This document shows, one piece after another, positions 51,441-60,430 of a stretch of DNA of 64,000 bases. The notes under the pieces were generated by a model, which had not been told where the DNA came from, searched no databases, and worked only from the letters and a program-made list of their open reading frames with translations. How positions within the stretch are numbered: the first letter of the stretch is position 1; every line of letters begins with the position of its first letter. The stretch comes from Candidatus Cloacimonas sp. Its GTDB lineage: Bacteria; Cloacimonadota; Cloacimonadia; Cloacimonadales; Cloacimonadaceae. The translations under genes were made by a program, and so were the position numbers. The DNA is taken from contig JALOCJ010000004.1 of the NCBI GenBank assembly GCA_023227825.1, positions 149,345 through 213,344 of the forward strand, in the 5' to 3' direction.

Positions 51441-54400
51441 ATGCCAAAAGCAAAAAAGTTCCTGATTTTTGTGCTGATTTTGTTGTTGATAAACACGGGC
51501 TTCTTTCTTGCCTGGTATGCTTTTGGTTTAAGGAATTTCTGCAAAAATCTGGTTGCCGGCTATTTGGGAAAATTGACTAAAGGTGAGGTCACTATTGATG
51601 AGTTGCATATCAGTGACCGTCAATTATTGGCACAGGATATTACTTATACTTCGGCTGACAGCAGTATTGCTGTAAATATTAATCGCTTAAGTGTTCAATA
51701 CAATCTTACGCGTTACATTTTTTCCGGTTTCAAAACCAGTAAGTTAATCAGTGACATAGAGATATATAAGCCCAAGGTGCATTACAGCTATATATATAAA
51801 CCCAAACCTCCAAAAGCTAAAAAACCTTTTACCCTTCCTGATTTTGCCCATTATTTTAAGCGTTTGCAATTAATTGAAGGAACAGCTGTTATTTCTGCTA
51901 AAATACCTGTTAAAATTTTGCAGGAAGGATACTTAAGCATATCAGACAGCTTTCAGGAAATAAATCTTACCACTATCAATAAGTCCACTTCTGATGTAAC
52001 CTTAAATGCGGTTAGTGCAAAAGGGGGAAAATTAACCGCTAAGGGCTTATTAGACAAAGGACGTTTAGCTAAATTGGATGCTGAAATTGCTTCTTTCCGA
52101 CCTCTTTCTGTTTCTCATCCCGATTTACAAAATCTGCAAACGGAAATTTCTCTGGTTGGCTCTTTGACGCAAGATACGCTAAAAGCTCCTCTTAAATATG
52201 AAGCCGAAGCTCATATTTGGGGAACTGAAACACTTTTTGCCGGAAATTATCCTGTTTTAATTCCTTATTTTTGGGTAAAAACAGATGGCAGAAATCTTAA
52301 TTTATACCTTTCGCACAGCAATATTGGCAGCAGTGAAATTGAAGGAAATGTAAAAATAAGCAATTTAGACCAAAAGATGAAGTTGGATAATGCTACTGTC
52401 GCTGCTAATATTGATTTGGGTATGCTTAATAAAGACCTTCAGGGCTATGTAAAGGTAAAAGCAAAAGGACAAGGCACTATTGACAAACCCGAATTGGAAC
52501 TAAATATTGTTTCTGAACAAGCAAAATACCTGAAATATACTGTCCGCAATCTTAATTTATCCGGAATCTACAATAATGATGAGCTTTCTTTTAATTTACC
52601 CGGGCTCGTTTTTGAGAATCAAATAATTAACTGTTCAGGTAATATAAATCCTTTTTACAGAACAATTAATACACATCTGGAAACATTACCGATAAGCGTA
52701 AAGTCCCAACCCTATCTGGTAACTGCTAATTTAGATGTTTATGCAGAATTATGGGATAAATATCCTTATGTTGATGCTACTATCCACCAACTGGATTTTA
52801 ATTATAACCTGGTAACGCTACAAGGTATAAGCGGTAAGATAAAATTTTTACCTCTTTTCAGCCCGGATAATCTATATTTAGATGCCAATATATCAGGAGA
52901 TAACGGTTATAATATTAAGGTTATAGGTGATATTCTAAGTCGTAATCTTCTATTAGATGCAAAGTTTGATAATATGGAAGTAGCGGAACTCTACTCTCAA
53001 CCCGAAATTATTGAACTGAAACCTTATGTGAATGGAGACATAAAGGCAATCATTACAGGTGAAAATATAGTATTACAGACCCTTTTAGGAGTAAAAATGG
53101 ATAAACCGGTGCCTGTAAATACTCCTTTAGATGCCTTGGGAACTTTTAATTATAAAACCAGGGAAGGATCTTTACATCTTTTAAGTGAGAACGGAATGGT
53201 GAATTATCAACCTCTGAATTTGGAATTATCTGCTATGCTGAAAGATAACTTGCTTACCGTTCAGGGCTTTAAGTTTAACGACTTAATCAGTTTAAGCGGA
53301 GCAATTAATCTTTCCGACTATCAGGATCTGAATTTTGCTTTAAACCTCAATAACATCGGTTATTTGGATATTGTGCACTATTTTCCTCAGCTGGATATCA
53401 ATCTACCTGAATTTTACGGACTGAATGTTTTTGCTGAATACAATCGCCAGAATTCGGGAGTTCTGAATGCTAATGTTTATTTATCTTACATTGATCTTTT
53501 AGCAGTTACTCCTTTTTCTCTGAAGTTAGGATTAAACGGACCTGTAGACAGCATTCAGGTTTCAGGCAATATTCACAATACGGAACAAAACATTCTGAAT
53601 TTAAGCGGTTTTGTTGGTTTTAAACCGGAGCCGAATATTAGTTTGGATGCCTCTTTTAAAGACCTCACCATCCAAGATGTTCTCATCAATTCTCCTGTAA
53701 CAGGAAAATTAAATGGAGGAGCAGGAATCACCTGGCATAAAATTGAAAAACAAAAACCGGAAATTGAATTGAGAGCAGACCTTCTTTCGGAAAACCTGAC
53801 TATAGAAGATTACACTATTAATACAGCTATTATTAAAGGTCAACAAACACCTCGCAAACTCATTGTAGACAGTTTGTTAGTTCAATCCACAGGTCTGTTT
53901 AAGCTTAACGGCTCAGGCGCTATTAATTATAATGCACTTTACAACGAATATTTTGAGGGACCGGAACAGCTGAATCTTAATGTGGAAGTTGAACTATTCA
54001 GCTGGCTCAAGAATCTCACTTCCTATATTTTGGAAGCAAAAGGAAAATCCTCTTTAAGTGTAAATATTGGCACCAGCGAAGATCAATTTTGGGTTTCCGG
54101 GGGAAAAATTGACATTAACAATGGATTTATTCGTCTTAAAGACCAAACTGAACCCCTTTCCAACATCAATATCAAAGGCGGTTTTGATAAAAATCGGTTG
54201 ATTATTGAAAATGGGCAGATTCAAATGGGAGAAGGCAAATTAGTTTTTAACAATATTTTTGAAGCTGATAACAGCAACCATTTTATGCTTGCTTTCCTGG
54301 ATTTGGGAATTTTCAGAACGATGTGTGAAGAACCGGGAATACTTATCAACATACCTAAATTTACAACTCCCCGTTCTTTAACTAAAGTTATTTTAAGAGG

Positions 54401-55505
54401 TCAAAACAGCCGCTATGCTACCATCCGGGGTCCCTTTGACCAAATGAAAATAAGCGGAGAAGCAGTTGTTTCCAACACCAATGTTCTTTATCCTCCCGAT
54501 ACTGAAAATTTACTTACTATGGCATCTTCAGTTCGCGGTTCCGGTAAAAAAAGGACTTCCGAACCCAATCCACTGCCCTTTATTTTAGATGTTAAACTCA
54601 TTGTAGGAGAGAATGTTAAGTATGTAACCTATCCTGCAGAATTGAGAATTGTTCCTGGTGGCTATTTACATTTAGCTTATGATGGTTTATCTTTTAGCGT
54701 TAAAGAAGCATCTTTCTCTTCGGAACAGGGAACTGTAGATATTTTCGGCACTATCTTTCAGGTGGAAAAAGCAAATTTAACCTTAGTGGACTCCCAAAAT
54801 CTATTAGGTCTGGAAGGCATCTTTTATAAACGGGCTCCTGACGGTTCTATGATAACTCTTTCAGCAATAACTTCTTCCGATTATACAAAGAGTTTTATGG
54901 AACGCTTGCAATTAAGCTTAACCAGCGATAATCCTGAAGATAAAAATATCAGCCAAATTCTTGCCCGCCTGCATTATACAGGAACCGATACACCCGATCA
55001 AACACAAGGTGAATTATTGCAGGATGAAGCATTGGGTTTAATTTCCGGAAACCTTGATGCTTCGCTTTTTACTCCATTTTTATCACCTATAGAAAATTAT
55101 ATTCGCCGCACATTACATCTGGATAGCTTTACTATTAATGCCGGTTTTATTCAGAACCTTTACACCCAGTATACTAATAATCCTCAACAATTTGCTGAAT
55201 ATACAGATATGAATCAGCTTAGTTCCGATATTGCCAAATTCAGTTCTTCTATTTTACTGAATAACTTATCCATTTCAATGAGCAAATATTTGGGAAGCAG
55301 CATTTTTCTGGATTATATGCTGGAATTGCAAGAAGCAACAAACCTGCAGAAACGCACCCGAATTTTGGTTTCCAATGAAGCATCAATCCGTTTTATTTTA
55401 CCCCGGAATTACCGGGTTGCCTATACTTTAAAGTATGAAGCCCAAGAGAAAAAAACCAGCCACGAAATAATGCTATCCAAATCATTCCGTTTTTGGGGAC
55501 TATAA
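51441..55505 (+). CDS. TamB/AsmA-like translocation and assembly protein
   Basis: 1354 residues: one N-terminal TM anchor (7-28), then a very long series of amphipathic beta repeats (AsmA-like, for example GGKLTAKGLLDKGRLAKLDAE). The C-terminal part (about 1000-1354) is DUF490/TamB-like: LILRG..IRGPFDQMKISGEAVV, GTVDIFGTIFQVEKANLTL, ILVSNEASIRFILPRNYRVAYTL. Such proteins form a hydrophobic groove bridging inner and outer membranes for lipid transport or OMP assembly. Here it follows LolD by 15 bases. No TamA/BamA gene is adjacent. Confidence 0.8.
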   Translation: MPKAKKFLIFVLILLLINTGFFLAWYAFGLRNFCKNLVAGYLGKLTKGEVTIDELHISDRQLLAQDITYTSADSSIAVNINRLSVQYNLTRYIFSGFKTSKLISDIEIYKPKVHYSYIYKPKPPKAKKPFTLPDFAHYFKRLQLIEGTAVISAKIPVKILQEGYLSISDSFQEINLTTINKSTSDVTLNAVSAKGGKLTAKGLLDKGRLAKLDAEIASFRPLSVSHPDLQNLQTEISLVGSLTQDTLKAPLKYEAEAHIWGTETLFAGNYPVLIPYFWVKTDGRNLNLYLSHSNIGSSEIEGNVKISNLDQKMKLDNATVAANIDLGMLNKDLQGYVKVKAKGQGTIDKPELELNIVSEQAKYLKYTVRNLNLSGIYNNDELSFNLPGLVFENQIINCSGNINPFYRTINTHLETLPISVKSQPYLVTANLDVYAELWDKYPYVDATIHQLDFNYNLVTLQGISGKIKFLPLFSPDNLYLDANISGDNGYNIKVIGDILSRNLLLDAKFDNMEVAELYSQPEIIELKPYVNGDIKAIITGENIVLQTLLGVKMDKPVPVNTPLDALGTFNYKTREGSLHLLSENGMVNYQPLNLELSAMLKDNLLTVQGFKFNDLISLSGAINLSDYQDLNFALNLNNIGYLDIVHYFPQLDINLPEFYGLNVFAEYNRQNSGVLNANVYLSYIDLLAVTPFSLKLGLNGPVDSIQVSGNIHNTEQNILNLSGFVGFKPEPNISLDASFKDLTIQDVLINSPVTGKLNGGAGITWHKIEKQKPEIELRADLLSENLTIEDYTINTAIIKGQQTPRKLIVDSLLVQSTGLFKLNGSGAINYNALYNEYFEGPEQLNLNVEVELFSWLKNLTSYILEAKGKSSLSVNIGTSEDQFWVSGGKIDINNGFIRLKDQTEPLSNINIKGGFDKNRLIIENGQIQMGEGKLVFNNIFEADNSNHFMLAFLDLGIFRTMCEEPGILINIPKFTTPRSLTKVILRGQNSRYATIRGPFDQMKISGEAVVSNTNVLYPPDTENLLTMASSVRGSGKKRTSEPNPLPFILDVKLIVGENVKYVTYPAELRIVPGGYLHLAYDGLSFSVKEASFSSEQGTVDIFGTIFQVEKANLTLVDSQNLLGLEGIFYKRAPDGSMITLSAITSSDYTKSFMERLQLSLTSDNPEDKNISQILARLHYTGTDTPDQTQGELLQDEALGLISGNLDASLFTPFLSPIENYIRRTLHLDSFTINAGFIQNLYTQYTNNPQQFAEYTDMNQLSSDIAKFSSSILLNNLSISMSKYLGSSIFLDYMLELQEATNLQKRTRILVSNEASIRFILPRNYRVAYTLKYEAQEKKTSHEIMLSKSFRFWGL

Positions 55506-55766
55506 AGATTGAGGAAGGAAAAATTGAGAATGTGTGGTTGCTTGGAAATATCTAAAATAATCTCAGAGTTCTCAGTGTTTCCGATGTCCTCGGTGTAAAA
55601 AAAATGAATTACAAAAATCCTCAGTTCCTAAAATCCCAAATATTCAATACATCTTCTTTTATCAGTGTTCTCTGGGAAATCTATAAGCGACTTTTTAATA
55701 AAATCCTTTGACAAAAAGCACAAACCAAAAATAAGGGTAAAAAGATAAAATTCCCGGGAGGAGATA
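55506..55766. other. Spacer with a repeat fragment and the pilin-like gene promoter
   Basis: Holds CAGTGTTTCCGATGTCCTCGG TGTAAAAAAAA (compare 44066-44105) and a TTGACA at 55708-55713, about 55 bases before the next ATG, with ATAAGG at 17 bases. GGGAGGAG is the ribosome-binding site. Confidence 0.4.
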
Positions 55767-56261
55767 ATGCCGGATACAGTTAAAAATGAAAGTGCTGTGA
55801 AAACCAAAAAAACTTCAACTATGGCTGATTTTTCTACAAGGATTTCCCTGGTAGAACTGATTATGATTTTAATGCTAGTGGGCTTGGTTTTTGTTTTTTA
55901 TTTTGGAATGAAACAACTCCAAATTGATAAAGCTAATGAGGCAATCGCCCAACAAAAATTTGAAAATATAATCCCCACTTTCAAAAAAATCATTGAGGCA
56001 ATGGAAAATTACCGTAAAGCAGATGAATTTGGAGATTATCCTGCCTTTATGGAAGAACTGAACCTGGGTGATATCAATACAAGCGATTTTATATTTGAAT
56101 ATTCCTCTGATACTTATACTATCACAGCAACTACTCAACCTTCTTTCGGAAAAGCAGGAGTTAAAGTTATCTACAATCTTTCCGATAAAAGTTTCACTGT
56201 AGATGATCCTAAACCCGAGAAAAAACCTACTATAAAGGATGAATGGTTGCCGCAAGAATAA
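55767..56261 (+). CDS. Pilin/pseudopilin-like single-helix membrane protein
   Basis: 164 residues. A 25-residue polar N-terminus precedes ISLVELIMILMLVGLVFVFYF (about 27-47), which resembles a type IV pilin helix with Glu at +5. The residue before the putative cleavage point is Arg rather than the usual Gly, so processing by the prepilin peptidase (10.1 kb) is doubtful. A soluble domain with a small beta part (FIFEYSSDTYTITATTQPS) follows, as in minor pseudopilins, then a Pro/Lys-rich tail. Alternatively a plain N-anchored periplasmic protein. Confidence 0.5.
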   Translation: MPDTVKNESAVKTKKTSTMADFSTRISLVELIMILMLVGLVFVFYFGMKQLQIDKANEAIAQQKFENIIPTFKKIIEAMENYRKADEFGDYPAFMEELNLGDINTSDFIFEYSSDTYTITATTQPSFGKAGVKVIYNLSDKSFTVDDPKPEKKPTIKDEWLPQE

Positions 56262-56290
56262 TCGGATTAAGAAGTAAACGAGTTAATAAG

Positions 56291-56323
56291 CGAAACCCGG
56301 GTGTTTCGTTATCGCATTTTTTT
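56291..56323 (+). terminator. Rho-independent terminator after the pilin-like gene
   Basis: CGAAAC (56291-56296) pairs with GTTTCG (56303-56308) around CCGGGT, followed after eight bases by seven T. 30 bases past the stop codon. Confidence 0.55.
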
Positions 56324-56659
56324 ATAAGAAAATTTAGCGTGAGAGGTAGTTGACAGGGATGTCAACCTTCCCGTAATCCAGTTTTTTTAGGTATCTGCAA
56401 GGTAAAAAGAGAGAAAAGGGAATAATAACTCGGTGTTTTCATTATCCGAGGGGCTTACGCCACCATCGCGATCATTGTGTAGCATTTAGGGTTTAAAACT
56501 CAACCCTCTCAACCCTTTAAACTTCCCCGATTTTTGCTTAAATTCCTTCTAAATTTTCATCCCAAAATATTTTTTCTTCAATCTAAAAAATTTCTTAAAA
56601 TCCTGTTTATGCCAGACCTATTATTATTAAAAATCTGCGTAATCTTTATAATCTGCGTG
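56324..56659. repeat. Intergenic repeats between convergent genes
   Basis: CCGAGGGGCTTACGCC (56443) and CTCAACCCTCTCAACCC (56500) match 9953-10060. AATCCTGTTTATGCCAGACC TATTATTATT and ATCTGCGTAATCTTTATAATC (56598-56660) belong to the families of 30.1 kb. No gene seen. Confidence 0.5.
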
Positions 56660-57589
56660 TTATTCCAAAATCCCTTTCAACAACAACGGTACCATTATTT
56701 CGTTATGTCCTACAAAATAATATCCTTTCCCCCCATTTTCTACAGGTCTTTCTGCTACATTTACCTTTGCTCTATAGTGCACATTAAAATCAAAAACGGC
56801 AGTTGTAAAATCCTGAACTTCGCCATAGATATTTCTGGCAACCGTTAATGCCTTCAAAAAGACCTCCGGAATAATCACCGCTGAGCCCAAATTTAAAAAC
56901 ACCCCTCCCCCATTAAGTTTAGAAACTATTTCTGCAAAAATCCTAAAATCCCGCATTGAACAATCACCAATTGCTTTTCCTTCGGCATAAGGACTTTGAT
57001 GTATTATATCTGTTCCGATAGCAACTTGCACACAAACAGGAACTTCTAAGCGGTAAGCGGAAGCAAGCAAGGAGAGTTCTTTGTTTTTTGCTATTGCACA
57101 TAATTCTTTACCAATTGCTTCTCCCAAACCCAAACCCTCATTAAAACCTTTATTGATAGCGCTGTTAATTCCCTTTGCTGTCTCTTCTGCCATTCCAAAA
57201 GAGCCGTCTGATAAAGCGGAAGACACATCTTCTGAGGTCTTGCCAAAGCAGGCAATTTCATAATCATGAATAACTACCGCGCCGTTACACACAAACGCAG
57301 AAATAAAACCTTCTTCTATCATTTCAATCAGCAAAGGTGTTAATCCGCATTTGATAATATGACCTCCCAGTCCAATTATAACCGGCTTATGGTTTGCTTT
57401 GGCATTTTTACAAGTAGCAATAAGCTCTTTCAAGTTTTTAGCCGCAAGGATATCGGGAAGGCAATTCAGAAACTCCGAAACAATCACTTTTCCCTTTTGG
57501 GCAAAGGCATTTATATTTATTTTGCTATAGCGTTGGTCAATAGGATAGGTCTTAATTTTCTGTAGGTCTATTTCTTTGTATTTGCTCAC
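56660..57589 (-). CDS. Deoxyhypusine-synthase-like (DHS-like NAD-binding fold) conserved protein
   Basis: 309 residues from GTG 57589 (AGAGGA eight bases upstream; another GTG at 57607 is possible). Motifs: VIIGLGGHIIKCGLTPLLIE, CNGAVVIHDYEIACFGKTSEDV and LSDGSFGMAEETAKGIN. The N-G-A-x-x-x-H-D-x-E and S-G-x-F-G-M-A patterns resemble the DHS-like NAD/FAD-binding superfamily, although a hypusine pathway is not expected in bacteria. Function unknown. The start lies about 38 bases inside the queH gene, so the two are tightly coupled. Confidence 0.5.
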   Translation of the reverse strand: MSKYKEIDLQKIKTYPIDQRYSKININAFAQKGKVIVSEFLNCLPDILAAKNLKELIATCKNAKANHKPVIIGLGGHIIKCGLTPLLIEMIEEGFISAFVCNGAVVIHDYEIACFGKTSEDVSSALSDGSFGMAEETAKGINSAINKGFNEGLGLGEAIGKELCAIAKNKELSLLASAYRLEVPVCVQVAIGTDIIHQSPYAEGKAIGDCSMRDFRIFAEIVSKLNGGGVFLNLGSAVIIPEVFLKALTVARNIYGEVQDFTTAVFDFNVHYRAKVNVAERPVENGGKGYYFVGHNEIMVPLLLKGILE

Positions 57590-58118
57590 GGTAGCGTTCC
57601 TCTTCACTAAATATACAACCGCAGTATTGTTGACGATAAAGTCCGGCTTCTTTTGCTAATTTTCTACCTTCCCACCACAAAGGTCTCCAGTCCTCATAGT
57701 AAAATTCAACGCCGTATTTCGCGCTCATTTTTAACGCAATATCCACAATCAGTTCGTGTTTTTGATATTTACTGTAAAGCATTGTAGTGCTGAATGCTTC
57801 GTAACCAAGTTCTTTTGCTGTTTTGGCAACAGCATTTAAACGGGTTTCATAGCAATATAAACAGCGGTTTTCAATATTTTTTAAGGTTGCCTGCAAGAAA
57901 TTTACCAGACCGTATTCATCCTCTTCAATCAGGTCTATATTTTCTTTGGCAGTAAAGTCCCGCAAGGTATCACGCCTTTTTTGATATTCTAAAAGCGGAT
58001 GAATATTAGGATTAAACCAAAATGCACTAAGCTCTTTGCCCTCAGCTCTCAGCTTATAATAAGGAGCTATCAAACAGGGTGCGCAACAACAATGCAGTAA
58101 AATTTTTGGTTTTAGCAT
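57552..58118 (-). CDS. queH: Epoxyqueuosine reductase QueH
   Basis: 188 residues. The QueH (former DUF208) cysteine sets are all present: HCCCAPC (Cys10-12, Cys15), C86 and C89 (RCLYCYETR), and C166/C168 (QQYCGCIFS), which bind a [4Fe-4S] cluster and an extra iron. It carries out the last step of queuosine synthesis in tRNA, replacing cobalamin-dependent QueG in many anaerobes. Overlaps the DHS-like gene. Confidence 0.92.
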   Translation of the reverse strand: MLKPKILLHCCCAPCLIAPYYKLRAEGKELSAFWFNPNIHPLLEYQKRRDTLRDFTAKENIDLIEEDEYGLVNFLQATLKNIENRCLYCYETRLNAVAKTAKELGYEAFSTTMLYSKYQKHELIVDIALKMSAKYGVEFYYEDWRPLWWEGRKLAKEAGLYRQQYCGCIFSEEERYREQIQRNRPTEN

Positions 58119-58185
58119 AATTAACTCTATTCTTCGGCAAATTTATTATCAGTTTTCTTTTTCTCACCCTAAGATCTTGATTTTA

Positions 58186-59331
58186 TCAGTATTCCTTCAG
58201 CAAATTAGCGGCAACTATATTTCTCTGAATTTGATTAGTGCCTTCATATATTTGTAAAATTTTAGCATCGCGCATCATCTTTTCCACAGGATATTCTTTC
58301 ATATAACCATAACCGCCTAAAATTTGCACTGCATCGGTTGTAACCTTCATTGCTACATCGGAAGCAAAATATTTACACATTGCACTTTCTTTGGAGTAAT
58401 TTTTGGCTCCGCTATCAATCATTCTTGCCGTTTGCATCACTAAAGCCCTTGCCGCTTCAATTTGAGTTGCCATATCTGCCAGCATAAATTGAATACCTTG
58501 AAAGCTGGAAATCGGTTTGCCAAATTGCTGTCTTTCCCTGGAATATTTTATTGCCGCTTCAAATGCACCGCGAGCAACTCCTACAGATTGAGCTCCAACC
58601 ATCGGACGCGATTTATCAAAAACCTTCATTGCCGTAATAAAACCAGTCCCTTCACGCCCAATCAAATTTTCTGCCGGAACTTTACAATCCTCAAAAATCA
58701 GCTCTCTTGTAGCGGAGGCACGAATACCCATTTTGTTTTCTTTTTTACCAAAATTAAAACCGGGAGTGCCTTTTTCCACTAAAAAACAGGAACAACCACG
58801 CGCTCCTTTGGTTTTATCCGTCATTGCAAAAACACAGTAAATTCCTGCTTCTCCCCCATTAGTTATCCATTGTTTTGTGCCATTTAAAAGATAATAATCA
58901 CCTTCCTTTTTAGCAGTGGTTTCAATCGCCCCCGCATCACTACCTGCATTTGCCTCTGTTAAAGCAAAAGCAGCAAGTTGTTCTCCGGCTGCAATTTGTG
59001 CCAGATATTTCTGTTTCTGCTCTTCACTTCCCGCAATTAAAATAGGATACATCCCTAAACCGGTTGCTCCAAATGCTAAGGAAATACCGACATCCACAGC
59101 ACAAAGCTCTTCTGTAACTACTGCCAAATCAGCAACTTTGCCACTAATCCCGCCATATTCTTCAGGGATCAAAATAGCGAAAAGATCGCTTTGCTTCATC
59201 ACTTCTACAATATCCCAAGGGAAAATACCCTCTTCATCATACTTTTCAGAAACAGGTCTGATTTTTTCTTCTGCAATCCTGCGTGCTATTTCCTGCATTT
59301 CCAATTGTTCTTCTGTTAAAAAGTAGTTCAT
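58186..59331 (-). CDS. Short-chain acyl-CoA dehydrogenase (butyryl-CoA type)
   Basis: 381 residues, a standard soluble flavoenzyme. FAD/substrate motifs FALTEANAGSDAGAIETTA and WITNGGEAGIYCVFAMT. The catalytic base is Glu~363 in QIYEGTNQIQRNIV, the position used by short-chain and glutaryl-type enzymes. Probably involved in branched or short-chain acid formation or oxidation during amino-acid fermentation. No EtfAB genes are adjacent. Confidence 0.92.
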   Translation of the reverse strand: MNYFLTEEQLEMQEIARRIAEEKIRPVSEKYDEEGIFPWDIVEVMKQSDLFAILIPEEYGGISGKVADLAVVTEELCAVDVGISLAFGATGLGMYPILIAGSEEQKQKYLAQIAAGEQLAAFALTEANAGSDAGAIETTAKKEGDYYLLNGTKQWITNGGEAGIYCVFAMTDKTKGARGCSCFLVEKGTPGFNFGKKENKMGIRASATRELIFEDCKVPAENLIGREGTGFITAMKVFDKSRPMVGAQSVGVARGAFEAAIKYSRERQQFGKPISSFQGIQFMLADMATQIEAARALVMQTARMIDSGAKNYSKESAMCKYFASDVAMKVTTDAVQILGGYGYMKEYPVEKMMRDAKILQIYEGTNQIQRNIVAANLLKEY

Positions 59332-59395
59332 TATGTAACTCCTATATTATTCTATATATTATATATTATAGCATTAGGCAAAAATTCCCTGAAAC

Positions 59396-59401
59396 TGTCA
59401 A
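59396..59401 (-). promoter_or_regulatory. TTGACA box upstream of the acyl-CoA dehydrogenase
   Basis: TTGACA on the minus strand about 65 bases before the ATG. At 17 bases the sequence is CCTAAT. A perfect TATAAT occurs only at 25 bases. An IS end lies 15 bases beyond it. Confidence 0.4.
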
Positions 59402-59416
59402 TCTATTTTTTCTGTT

Positions 59417-59449
59417 GGCATTCCCATATTTTTTCACTGGAGCATTCTT
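59417..59449. mobile_element. Solo left-end fragment of the GGCATTCCCAT IS
   Basis: Starting GGCATTCCCATATTTTTTCA, this ~33 base stretch matches the left ends at 1948 and 8571 with one or two differences, then leads into GAGATGG-type repeats. No transposase sequence follows, so this is an excision or deletion scar. Confidence 0.6.
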
Positions 59450-59509
59450 ACCATCTCACCATCTCGCCATCTCACTATCTCAACTCTCTCAACTCTCTCA
59501 ACCTTAGTA
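59450..59509. repeat. CCATCTCACCATCTCGCC spacer repeat
   Basis: Complement of the GAGATGGC family followed by three CTCAACTCT units. Confidence 0.5.
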
Positions 59510-59953
59510 TCAAATCTCTTTATCCAGATATTGATAGCCAGGAACTTTCGTTAATAAGCCATCTTCCACCGCTGTTTTGACTGAATGGCAGGGTAACTGT
59601 TGTTCCAGAATTTGGGTTTTGGTTATGGTTTTCAGGTTTACCTGTTCGGGATATTTGGCTTGCATTGCCCACAGCATTTTTACAAAAAGGCAATACCATG
59701 AGGGCACTCGCACACTATCATCCCTATCTCTCAATAGGTTCAGGTAATTTTTAAAATCGCTACGATATGCTTCCGAAGGGTTGATGGCTTTAATTTGTTT
59801 GGCGATGGCAGAATATTCCAGGTTCTTTTCCTGGATTGGCATTTGGGGAGCTCGCCGCATTAGAGTTCTTTTCAAGCGGGGATGATAATAATATATAGCA
59901 CCATCTAGTTTGCCTGAAAATCCCTTTATTCCTTCTTTTACAGTTACTTTCAT
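59510..59953 (-). CDS. Short unknown protein of accessory region
   Basis: 147 residues from ATG 59953, chosen because the upstream in-frame codons lack protein-like character. It opens MKVTVKEGIKGFSGKLDGAI with YYYHPRLKRTLMRRAPQM and is basic overall, with a W/Y-rich middle (VPSWYCLFVKMLWAMQ). No family is recognised. It is divergent from the small plus-strand genes and next to a transposase, so it may be mobile-element cargo. Confidence 0.5.
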   Translation of the reverse strand: MKVTVKEGIKGFSGKLDGAIYYYHPRLKRTLMRRAPQMPIQEKNLEYSAIAKQIKAINPSEAYRSDFKNYLNLLRDRDDSVRVPSWYCLFVKMLWAMQAKYPEQVNLKTITKTQILEQQLPCHSVKTAVEDGLLTKVPGYQYLDKEI

Positions 59954-60020
59954 TATAATCTGGAGAGTCACCCTTTTAAGTATACAGGTAGAACCTTTAA
60001 AAATAGTTTCGCGGAGAACG

Positions 60021-60179
60021 ATGGAAAAGCTGCTGATATACAGGAACATAGCGATTCCGGCCTATGGTATCAAGGAGATAGAGTTTTCAGCCCAGGAAGT
60101 GAAGGATTTTCGCCAAAGCAACTTACGCGAACGTTGGCAGAATCAACCGCATAAAGATGGAGAACCAAATGATCATTGA
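60021..60179 (+). CDS. Small unknown protein, probable mobile/phage accessory
   Basis: 52 residues from ATG 60021 (GCGGAGA upstream). Reads MEKLLIYRNIAIPAYGIKEI and ends HKDGEPNDH. Overlaps a second frame starting at ATG 60157 in a phage-like manner. No family is recognised. Confidence 0.35.
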   Translation: MEKLLIYRNIAIPAYGIKEIEFSAQEVKDFRQSNLRERWQNQPHKDGEPNDH

Positions 60180-60430
60180 GAGTAGTAAGTTATTACAAAT
60201 GAAGATCACTATTCAGGATGTATGTCTTTTTTTTGGCTCTTGCGTCCTGGTACATCAGCTTTGTACCCAGCCAACCCAGTTTTGCGGTGGGTTTCTATGT
60301 AGGGGAGTTTGGCTTAAATGCAAAAAAAACTATGCCGATCCTCCCTTTACGCATAAAAACACACCAACTATGCCTGAGATATCAAAAAAAAAGCGTGCCA
60401 GAAAACCACATAGTGAAAATACTGGCACAC
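60157..60430 (+). pseudogene. Possible frameshifted small membrane-protein gene
   Basis: ATG 60157 opens MENQMIIESSKLLQMKITIQDV. Around a run of eight T (60225-60232) the protein-like sense moves to another frame that reads FFLALASWYISFVPSQPSFAVG, a membrane segment, and GFYVGEFGLN. One extra or missing T would join them. It may be an intact slippage-dependent gene or a decayed one. Confidence 0.3.
60395..60428 (+). other. Hairpin next to the transposase start
   Basis: GTGCCAG (60395-60401) and CTGGCAC (60422-60428) form a 7 bp stem just before the ATG at 60431. IS elements often use such structures to limit translation from outside transcripts. Confidence 0.35.
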
